Assembly (NCBI GenBank): GCA_937907165.1
Contig: CALCUH010000102.1
Location: 1-31,487 of the forward strand
Reading direction: 5' to 3'
Origin: an uncultured Bacteroidales bacterium
GTDB taxonomy: Bacteria; Bacteroidota; Bacteroidia; Bacteroidales; Paludibacteraceae
Length of the DNA: 31,487 nucleotides
Shown one piece after another: positions 16,118 through 25,400 of this stretch (its first letter is position 1; every line of letters starts with the position of its first letter). Made by a program: the position numbers and the translations under genes. Below the pieces are notes generated by a model. That model was not told where the DNA came from. It saw nothing but the letters and a program-made list of their open reading frames with translations, and searched no databases.

Positions 16118-16163
16118 AGAACGGGTTCCGCAAAGTCAATCTGAACTTTGCGGAACCCGTTCT
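16118..16163. terminator. Long perfect hairpin between convergent genes
   Basis: AGAACGGGTTCCGCAAAGT (16118-16136) is the exact reverse complement of 16145-16163, giving a 19-bp stem with an 8-base loop. It lies between the M16 gene (plus) and the secreted-protein gene (minus). The T-runs on both sides are poor (TTTAG on plus, TAATTT on minus), so it may be a bidirectional terminator, an RNA-stabilising stem or something else. Confidence 0.7.
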
Positions 16164-16241
16164 TTAGTTGCGAATTATAAAAGGCTTGTTTTACGTCTCA
16201 TCGTTTTCAACATATCAACAACAAGCACTATAATGGAATAA

Positions 16242-17255
16242 TTATTTTTCCTTAAACGAATAAACTTGTGCGGAAACGGCTTGATTTTTCCTTGTGCGAA
16301 TAACCATCTGAAAATCTTTCCATCTTCCTTTTGTAATGGAGAAACAGCAATCTCCCTCCACCTTCATTTCTATTGACAAATCATTTTGGTCTTTCACCGA
16401 ATCAGAATTCATCAAAGGGTTAATTGAACTCATCTGTTTTATTAAACTCATATCAAATACCCCCTGCACACTTTCAAGAATATCATAATTAAGCACAGCG
16501 ATAACCTCACCTTCAACCACCTGAATTTTTTTCAATGTCACCATATTCTTGTGGGAAGAAGATTTACAGGTGAAATTTTGATCACAATTAATAAGTTTTA
16601 CATCAAGAGGCCAACTCTCACCAACAACAACCTTCTTATTAGGAAGCTGAGCAAAAAGAGAAAGCAAATTCATTTGATTAGATTTTGTCCAAAAACTATG
16701 GATATCACCATTCTCATAAACCGATCCTCGCAACGAAACTATCGTTTTTTCCTCTTGTTTCTTACTCTCCTTAAATGTCTTGATTAAATCCTCCATTTCC
16801 GCTAAATCTTCTTCACTCAAGCCTTCAAGAGACTTCTCATCACCAGTTTCAAGATACTGAACCAAAGCCTTTTCTTGAGCAGAAAGAGAATCCTTTTTCA
16901 AAGAGTTGACAATTGATTTCATGTCAAAGAAGAAATCCTTATATATTTCAGGCTGTTTGTTGGTCATTACAACATCAACAATACCTGGAGTAGAACACGA
17001 GAAGGAAATCTTCAGGTCTTTTATTTTGTAATCTTTACGAATGCTCTCAAACACCCCAACGAAATACTCCCGATAATCTTTCGTGAACAAATCCAGCATA
17101 GGATCCTGTCCAGACACTGTATCCGACTGCACAACGTCATAAGAAATCGACTCATTGGGAGAGATGTTCCATTTTAAGTCATACTCTTTTTTCGCATTCA
17201 CCTCAACAATAGAGAGTGAGCTAATAAGGAAAAATAAAAATAATGATTTCCGCAT
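16242..17255 (-). CDS. Secreted protein of unknown function
   Basis: The 337-residue product opens with a clear signal peptide, MRKSLFLFFLISSLSIVEVNA, with a likely signal peptidase I cut after VNA (residue 22). There is no lipobox Cys, so it should be soluble in the periplasm or carried further out. The body mixes beta-rich segments (such as EYDLKWNISPNESISYDVV) with a Lys/Glu-rich helical stretch (about 140-170). The general look is like DUF6263-type Bacteroidota proteins, but that is a weak impression. It stands alone between the hairpin at 16118-16163 and the glycosyltransferase gene, 149 bases away. No promoter was recognised. Confidence 0.75.
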   Translation of the reverse strand: MRKSLFLFFLISSLSIVEVNAKKEYDLKWNISPNESISYDVVQSDTVSGQDPMLDLFTKDYREYFVGVFESIRKDYKIKDLKISFSCSTPGIVDVVMTNKQPEIYKDFFFDMKSIVNSLKKDSLSAQEKALVQYLETGDEKSLEGLSEEDLAEMEDLIKTFKESKKQEEKTIVSLRGSVYENGDIHSFWTKSNQMNLLSLFAQLPNKKVVVGESWPLDVKLINCDQNFTCKSSSHKNMVTLKKIQVVEGEVIAVLNYDILESVQGVFDMSLIKQMSSINPLMNSDSVKDQNDLSIEMKVEGDCCFSITKGRWKDFQMVIRTRKNQAVSAQVYSFKEK

Positions 17256-17404
17256 GATTATTATGATATTAGAAATTATAAGAAATAGTTTAAAATTAAT
17301 TCAACGAGTCAATTAACCAGTACGTAACAAATCTCACCAATTAATCAATGGGAAATTATCGGGAATAGTTTTAAAGAGCAAGAGAGAAAACACATTAATG
17401 TCTG

Positions 17405-18412
17405 TCACAGACTTTTATTTTTTATCTTTATCACCAATTTCAAATACCATTTAAGCAAAAAAGCACATTTCATCTTGAGTAAAAATTGACAAATGCGCAC
17501 GTGTAGATTTCTTACGACAGCGGTATCTGCGATCTCAATCACAGTAGAATCCTCCATTACTGTTTTTAATTCCAAATTATTCGCCACACGTCCCATCAAA
17601 TGGCCGTACATACGTATCATCACGAAATTGGACAAAGGTGTCAAATCAATCTTTTCATTCCACGAGAGGCACATCTTCTTCACATCCGAATATATCGTAT
17701 TCAAGATACGATAGTAGTCTGGGAGAACTTTCGAGGCCACCTTCGAATGGAAAACACGATAATTATAGCCATAAGATTCAATGCATCTTAGGGAAGATAT
17801 ATGATTATAAAAACGATAATTAAATACGATATCTTGGGATCTGCGATAATCCGGGAAACTCACATTATGTTCTCTGATGATAGAAGCCCTAAATAATTTC
17901 CCCCACGGACCATTCACAAGACCATCATTCAAGAATTGCAAATATACACCTCTGACAGACTCCTTCCCCTCATAACTGCAATCCTGTGATTTTCGTAACA
18001 CTTTTCTCGCCGTATTGGTATCGTCTCCACCATAATGATGTTCTGTTGCACCAGAGACGACCAAATCAGCATCAGATTCATGTTGCGCCCTTACAAAGCA
18101 ATCGACATAATCCTCATCCACCCAATCATCAGGATCCACAAAGACAAAGAATTCACCTTTTGCATGCTGTATACCCGTATTTCTCGCCACTCCGGAACCT
18201 TGATTCTCCTGATGAACGAATACAAAATTCTGATGGGACTCCGCATATTCCTTAGCGATTTCAGGTGTCCGATCTTTAGAGCCATCATTCACGATAACCA
18301 CCTCCACGTTAGAATATGTCTGTTTTCTCAGACTCTCTAAACATTGGAATATATATTGTTCCACATTATATGCAGGCACAATCACGCTGACCAAAGGTAA
18401 CATTTCCATCAT
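17405..18412 (-). CDS. Family 2 glycosyltransferase
   Basis: This is a 335-residue GT-A fold transferase that moves a sugar from a nucleotide-sugar donor, probably onto a cell-surface glycan on the cytoplasmic side of the membrane. The N-terminal LVSVIVPAYNVEQYI, then VVIVNDGSKDRT and GVARNTGIQHAKGEF are the nucleotide-binding signatures of GT2. FVDPDDWVDED (residues 91-101) is the DxD-type metal site. The C-terminal third ends in a basic, hydrophobic segment that may rest on the membrane. It is not in a capsule or LPS cluster here, so the acceptor is unknown. The start could be either of the Met codons at 18412 or 18409. Confidence 0.9.
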   Translation of the reverse strand: MMEMLPLVSVIVPAYNVEQYIFQCLESLRKQTYSNVEVVIVNDGSKDRTPEIAKEYAESHQNFVFVHQENQGSGVARNTGIQHAKGEFFVFVDPDDWVDEDYVDCFVRAQHESDADLVVSGATEHHYGGDDTNTARKVLRKSQDCSYEGKESVRGVYLQFLNDGLVNGPWGKLFRASIIREHNVSFPDYRRSQDIVFNYRFYNHISSLRCIESYGYNYRVFHSKVASKVLPDYYRILNTIYSDVKKMCLSWNEKIDLTPLSNFVMIRMYGHLMGRVANNLELKTVMEDSTVIEIADTAVVRNLHVRICQFLLKMKCAFLLKWYLKLVIKIKNKSL

Positions 18413-18475
18413 TTATAACTATTAGAGGGTAGACAATATTAGAGAAACATTCCCTAAATAACAAAGACTCCCATT

Positions 18476-18517
18476 AAAAAAACAAGGCGAGACCTGTCGT
18501 AAAAAGGTCCCGCCTTG
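18476..18517 (-). terminator. Intrinsic terminator after the FKBP gene
   Basis: CAAGGCG-A-GACCT (18483-18495) pairs with AGGTC-C-CGCCTTG (18505-18517); the single odd pair is a U/G wobble on the minus strand. This makes a 13-bp stem with a 9-base loop and a seven-T tail (18482-18476) on the minus strand, 13 bases past the stop codon. It also insulates the glycosyltransferase gene. Confidence 0.9.
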
Positions 18518-18529
18518 AATTGATTTTTA

Positions 18530-19243
18530 TTATTTCTTAACGATTTCGAGCAATTCAACCTCAAATTGAAGAATAGAATGAGGAGGAATAACTCCTTGAA
18601 TTCCTCTTGGTCCGTATGCCAAATCTGAAGGAATGGTCAAATTCCACTTAGAACCGACAGGCATCAGTTGCAAAGCTTCGCTCCATCCTGGGATAACCCC
18701 CATTACAGGGAATTCAGCAGGTTGGTTTCTTTGAATTGAACTATCGAACACAGTTCCATCAGTAAGTTTACCGGTATAATGAACCTTTACAACATCATCC
18801 TTCGAAGGCTTAGGTCCGTTACCCTCCTGCAACACGATATATTGCAATCCGCTCTCAGTAACAATGACACCTTCCTGTTTCTTATGTTCATCCAAGAATG
18901 CGTCATTCTTAATTTTAGCCGCTTGCTTCTCCTCTTCAGCCATTTTCTGATAATAAGAGCTTAAAACTTTATTAACGCTATCGATTTCCATTTTATACTT
19001 AGCGCTATCCTGCATATAGCCTTGTGCCAATCCAGCAAGCAACAAATCCTTATTCACTGGTCCACCAGGGAAAGACTCCAAATCTTTGGCCATACCAGAT
19101 CCGATGTTCAAACCTAAAGCATAGCTCACAGAGTCAATTTCGTTAGTAAGTTTAACATTAGAAGACACAGAACTTCCATTCTGACATGAGGAAAGGGTAA
19201 TACCCATAAGTAACGCCCCACCGATTAAATTAATTTTTTTCAT
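18530..19243 (-). CDS. FKBP-type peptidyl-prolyl cis-trans isomerase lipoprotein
   Basis: The 237-residue protein speeds cis-trans isomerisation of prolyl bonds during folding in the periplasm. MKKINLIGGALLMGITLSSC is a lipoprotein signal with Cys20 as the lipidation site. A helical dimerisation domain (FKBP_N, about 30-130) starts with the typical VSYALGLNIG segment. The FKBP catalytic domain (about 145-237) shows VKVHYTGKLTDGTVFDSS, VIPGWSEALQLM and GVIPPHSILQFEVELLEI, as in the FkpA/Mip group. It is a single-gene unit with its own promoter (19302-19309) and terminator (18476-18517). Confidence 0.95.
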   Translation of the reverse strand: MKKINLIGGALLMGITLSSCQNGSSVSSNVKLTNEIDSVSYALGLNIGSGMAKDLESFPGGPVNKDLLLAGLAQGYMQDSAKYKMEIDSVNKVLSSYYQKMAEEEKQAAKIKNDAFLDEHKKQEGVIVTESGLQYIVLQEGNGPKPSKDDVVKVHYTGKLTDGTVFDSSIQRNQPAEFPVMGVIPGWSEALQLMPVGSKWNLTIPSDLAYGPRGIQGVIPPHSILQFEVELLEIVKK

Positions 19244-19301
19244 CTATTAATAATTGATAATTTATAAATATTCACAATGTATACTTCAACAAAGTACTAC
19301 G

Positions 19302-19335
19302 CAAAGATAGTTTCTTTTTTTCAGACATAAACAAA
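19302..19335 (-). promoter_or_regulatory. Promoter of the FKBP gene
   Basis: On the minus strand, TATCTTTG (19309-19302) is a perfect TAnnTTTG, identical to the proximal rRNA promoter -7 box. TTTG (19335-19332) lies 22 bases upstream, two more than usual. The leader to the ATG at 19243 would be about 50 bases. Confidence 0.65.
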
Positions 19336-19371
19336 ATCAGATAATAATATCTACCTATATCGCACGTAAAA

Positions 19372-19408
19372 ACAAAGGAGACCGCCCCCAAAAAAGGATA
19401 CGGTCTCC
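19372..19408 (-). terminator. Intrinsic terminator after the giant T9SS cargo gene
   Basis: GGAGACCG (19377-19384) and CGGTCTCC (19401-19408) form a perfect 8-bp GC-rich stem with a 16-base loop. On the minus strand it is followed by TTTGTTTTT. It begins 22 bases beyond the stop codon. Confidence 0.8.
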
Positions 19409-19430
19409 CAAATATAAAGAATCAGCGTGT

Positions 19431-22400
19431 TTATTTCTTCAACAATTTGACAACCCAGCCGTTATTCTCCTTGTCGCTGACAATCATCAGATAACTTCCA
19501 GGCTGTAAAGAAGAGACGTCGATCGTCACCTGACGCATATCGTAAGAGCGGGCAAAGACCACCTTGCCATCCAACGTCTGCAACCTAACAAAATGCGATC
19601 CTTCTGGCAAAGAGAGATAAAGTCTATCCTCCATAGGGTTAGGATATACGGACACAAAGCCTTCCGCACTGACCGTCGGCAAGCCATTGCCTAGTTTAGG
19701 AGCGTGGAAACGTACCGAATTACCGTAAATTTTTTCCGCCTTTTCAGTGGAGACGAAGGCTTTGTATTCATAATCGCCCTCTTCCTCTAATTGGGTAATC
19801 TTCACCATAAACGAATCCTCTTCGCAAAGATATTCTTTCCACTCTCCGTCCTTCACATTCCGCAAAAGGAATCCTTTCGCGAGAATCTTCGTGTCACCTT
19901 CTATCTTTCCGCTCAAGACCAAACAATCATCACTAATTTTCGTGACCGTATCAGCGACGACTAACACGCCATCGACCATTTGTACCCAAGAAACCGCCTT
20001 TCCGTAATAACCTTCATAGCCACTTTCGTTTTGGATAGCGTTGGTATTGACGGTCAACTCATAATAGCCCGTCACTTGGGTGAATGCGGAGATATCCATA
20101 TCATATCTGGCATCACCCGCTTTCTTGATGGTCAGTGTGGAATCCAATTGCACAAACTGACCTTGGCAAATGAGAGAGAGATCCTTGAAGTCGAATGTGG
20201 AGTCCTTGATAGGCTCGTTAAAGGTTACCGTCAGACTCTTGATAGGCGTTTCGGTGAAATTCTCCGGAACAGAATCAATACTAATCACATCCAACGTATT
20301 ACGTTTCAAGCGGAATACGATTTGATAATTCTCCGATTTCTCCGTAGGAATATTATCCAAGAAATGGAACTTATTCTCATAGACAGGGTCGGAAGAAGAG
20401 GTAAGCGTGACATGCGTTTGCCAGAAATTATCAAGCGGGAGAACCAAGCCATCGCTCAGACGAGTAACCTTGGCAATCTCGAACCGATTTTCACTAGGAT
20501 CGTCCATCTTCAAATAATTCCACCCCGCCTTGGAAGGCTCAACCGTCAAGAGAAGAACAGAATCCTGCTGGCTTAAGACAACATCTTCGAACGAGCCCGA
20601 TTTAGCGGCGGACACCTCTTCCGTCGTACCATCAGAGAGATAGAGGATGTCTGGATTATGATAAGCGTCGTTCTTGTCGTTCACCAGGAAGTCTGGTATC
20701 GAATCACCCTTCTTATAATCCCTCGAAACATGAATCAACTCATGGATACGGACGGTATCGATCAGACTCAAATAACGGTTACCATTGCTGTTCTTATGAG
20801 TGACAGAAGCTTCATAATCGACAAACAAGCCCATCAAGGAACTAGTCATCCACCAAACACCGACAGATGCGCTCTTGGCAGGAATATCACCGAAATTAAT
20901 CTTTTCGGAACCCAATTGGCAATCCATGCCATTCAGACTAGAACCGATAAATTTGAAGTCAATCAACAAACCTTTCTCATTATCGATGATTTTAGGCTGT
21001 GCGGTAGATAGCATCACATTCTTAGCGTCACCCGCACCCGTGTTATTAATCAAGACACCCAACGCCGCAGGGACAATAGGCTCCACCCTATCCTCAGTAA
21101 GGGCATCGTCGCCTAAGATGTCACGTTGCATGAAATAGTCGATTACTAAATTAGGGCTCGGTTGCACAGTCATCCATATCGGAGCCATCTTATTCTTAAT
21201 CGTATCACCCGTATAAGGATCCACATAAGAGAACGTTCCGCCGAACGAATAATGCTTAGGTTCGGTAAGAGCCGCATTCTTCGTAGGAATGAATTGGAAG
21301 ACCGCAGTACCAGTTTGTCCGGAAGACAAAACACCTTCGCCCGAAACATCAGAGATATTGGAAAGCGATTTAACATTGATTTGGAAGAGATCATTCGCCA
21401 CATTACCATCCTCGTCCAATATCTCAATCCTCATATCCACCGCATTCAAAGAAGTGTCACGGTTGTTGGAAATGTTAAGCGTACCTTCGAACGCCTCACG
21501 GGTCATAGTCAACGTTTGGGAAATCAGCAACTTCACCTGAGCGCAAACGCCGCTCTGATGCTTCTGTTCCCTCACCTTCATCACATCCATCGCCTCATTA
21601 ATCATAGCCTCAACATTCCCTTTATAACCTCTGTACTCAATATAATCCAAACTGCTTTGGATGCTATCCATACAAGCGTGGATGACATTCAGGTTACCAA
21701 GGTTCGCAGGCTCCGACTCACCTTGCGCCCACGCCTCCAAAGAGTGGTTCCAATGTTCAGCCATCGCCCACATCTCATTCACGGAAAGTTCAGATTCAGG
21801 AATCTCCGCTACCGTCTTCCATTCAATCGGCTCCTCGTTCGACAAATTAGGGCCAATCTCCTGAAGGAAATTATTGAATCCCTTCTTCTCAAAAGCAGAC
21901 TCGTTACCCAAACACTCCACCATCATTTTTTGTCTATCCTCGAAGATACGATTAAACATATAGACGTCCATCATAGATTGAATGAGAAGTTCTTGATCGG
22001 TCAACCATGACTTATTAGAGACTGTATAAGACCTAAGAGAGACACCCGGTCTCGCATTGATTGGGGTACCGCCTTCCGTCAATGCCAAGCAACCGAAGTA
22101 CTTCAACAAATCCTTAGCGCAACCGAAGAAAGGAATAGGCACAAAACCTGTAGCACAGCCCTCCACAAAACTGCCCATACTACCAGTGGAAGCCCCCTCA
22201 ATGCAACCATATAATTTAAATATGACACCCAATTCAGGAGCCAAAGCTTGTAAAGCGTCCATCGTGCAACTCTTAATCGGGCTAATCGGATCACAATCCA
22301 AGGAATCGAGCACAGAGCACAAGTCAGTTGTCGAAGAAGCGCCCGCACCACCAGAACCGGTACCAGCGAAACCGCCATAGCCACCTCCTGAACCGCCCCA

Positions 22401-25400
22401 GCCGCCGAAAGCGCCGAAGCCAGACCCAGAGCATTCATAATCCCACAACTGCTTAGTGGAAGCGGAACCGCCATGTGACGAACCACCGCAGATATAAGAA
22501 TAAACGGCACTGATTCCCACGCAATAATTACCGCCGCCAGACCTAGTCGTCACCTTCGCCTTACGAAGGACAGCTGGAATGACTTGCGTATATTTAGCAG
22601 GGAGTGAATCCATCTTATCGAACAACGGAACAATCTCGTAACCATCCAATTCAGGGAAATTGACCTCGACATCTTTCGCCGCGATCAGACCATGATTGGT
22701 CATAATCACAGAGAAATTCACCTCCTCATTTTCTTGGATATCCTCCAAACGAGGCAATTGTCGATTCAAATCAATGGTGACGGAAGGGACCGGAACATTC
22801 GTTTCGAACGTCACGATCAAGTCAATTTGATACTCGTCCTCGATCTCCGTGCGAACGACATCCCAAGTATAAGTCACCGCCTGATAATTCAAGAAAATCT
22901 GCTTCTTCAACTCACGGGAGGCGTCGATGGAGATATACTCCTTATACTCCGAGTGATGATCCGCGCGGACAGTCAACAAATAGGTTCCCTCGCCCAACTT
23001 ATCATAAGAGAGCAAGCCGGTCTCATCCGTCACGTCAAACGCCACCGTATCGGAAGCGTACATTTTTTGCAGCAACACGGTAGCATTGCTCAAGTGCGGA
23101 TGTTCCGGTGACGAATAGTAATACTCATCAAGAACCTCCAACGACAAGGAGCCCACCTCAGAAGATACCGCTTCGATTTCGAAGGATAGAGGCAAAGCCT
23201 CGCCCTTCTCGCAATTGAAGTAAATCGTACCCTTATAAGGCGCATTCAAAATGATATCATCTTTAGGCGACAACGTCAAATAGACCACTGTACTGTCACC
23301 CGCCTTCAATTCAGGGATTGACTCTCCAAACATCATAGACATCCAACTGAAATCGGAAGGCAAAGAGGCACGAATTTCGCCCGTCGCATCCGAACCGTTA
23401 TTATACAATGGGATAGCGATGGTTTTGGTAGCGTTCTTCGTCATCGTAGTATTAATACCCGCGAGAGATGTGTTCAACATCGCCTCCTTAGATTTCGCGA
23501 AGAATTCGGTCGAGAACGGAACAGAAAGCCCCTCCTTCGAAACCACCTTAAATTGGCAGATTTCGACCTGTTGGGAGAGATCCGTTGCTTGGACCTCATA
23601 ATTCACATTGACAGATTTGCCACCTTTAAGCGTATCCACACCGTCGAATTGCACCTTACAATTTTCAGGAAGAGTAACCGTCTCTATTTTCAAGTCGGTC
23701 AATGACGCGTCACGGCTCTTATTACGAAGATAAATCTTTCCCGTCAGCACACCCTCCGTCGTCATATACCAATCCTTGTCCACCACCACTTGGAGACCGA
23801 CGATATCGAAGGTACCCATCTCATCACTTCTACCATCACCCTTCAGACAAATACCATACGTATAATTGCCCGTTTCGGAGTACTGAGGAATGAATGGGAA
23901 AGAGAACGCCCCCTTGTCGTCCGTCGTCACACTGAACGTGCGTCGATAATCCACCTCTTGGGCGATTAAATAGACCTCAAACTCCTTATTAGCCACCGCT
24001 GCCCCATGCATATCCGAAACGGCGCCAGAGAAGATTACGGTATCAGTAGAGGCATAAGCCTGACGATCAGTCTTTATCGTATAATCATAATAATTAGGAA
24101 TATAACCAATCACTTCAAGCGTATCGCTATCCGATTCGCTAAATGCGACCAACTGCGCATTGAATTTCTCGCTCTCATAAGTCGGATGGAAGTAGATGGA
24201 GAGCAATCCGCCCTCTTTTTCGTCCCAATAATTTGTGAAACTACTACTGAACGAAGCACTATCCTTTCCAATCCACTTCAATTGAATCGCCTTATCCAAT
24301 TCATTTCCATCCACGTGAATTTCCAAACTATCAGAAGAGTTCAACTTAGAGACGATATTCACAGATTCGTCAAGGAAACGTATGAACGAGGATTCTTCCA
24401 CCACCAAACATAACGTGTCGGAAGATTTGGATACACACTCGTTGGAAGCGGTGACGAACCAACGATAGCTCATGTGGTTGTCCAGTTCATACCTATAATC
24501 AGTATACGTCTTAGCCTCAACTGTAATCCAAGTTTTGGAACTGTCAGCGAAACTTAAAGAATAAGAAGTAGCGTTCTCCACATCATTCCAATCGAAATAT
24601 ACACTTCTGTATTTGGATGTCACAGAGTCCTCCGGCGCATACAATTCAATCTCACCAATCGAGCGCAAAGGAAGAACCGTGAAATCATATTCGAACGAAT
24701 CCTTCACCTCTCCGTCTTTGTATGGTGTGACTAAATAGATCAGATGAAGCGTGTCGGCTGTGGAATTCACCAAATTCATCACAGGAATCGTATCCTCTCC
24801 AGACTCCAGATAACCCTCCACACCATCGTTTGAAATCATTTTCCATTCAAAATGGTCAGCCACTTGATCGAACACTTCCAACTTCGTATCCGTTCCGCCA
24901 CAAACAGATTGTCCATACGTTTGCATGGACGAGTAAGAACCATCCCACTCGATCGCACCCATATCAATCCTACCATTATAGATTCGCGCATTGGAATAAA
25001 GATCACTCTTGATAGTGGAGAAAGAATCAAGGCCCTTGTCTATACAAGCGGACGTCGCATGCAAAGAATAATCCAAATTGTTAGGATTAATGAACCTCAC
25101 ATAATTTTGGGAGGAGTCCTTTCCATTGTTAGCGGATGACAATATAATGTTACCATCTTCTTCAGAATCGTAACCTTCTATCGCACAATGTAAAATTGGC
25201 ATATCGTAGTTATGGCAGAAATTAACCGGACTGGTAACAGCGCCTTCATAATCCACATTTTTGTTACCACAGATAATCGTGTTCATTATCTTATTGTCAT
25301 CCCATCTCAAATCAACCGCGCAATCACCTTCACTGCCGAGGTTATCCACCACAGTACAATTAATGATTTGAGCGCCATCGTTGCTACTAATACCCGTTCC

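Noticed and set aside
21162..22010. Plus-strand open frame of 282 codons
   Set aside because: Antisense to the giant T9SS cargo gene; His/Arg/Ile-rich shadow with no conserved feature.
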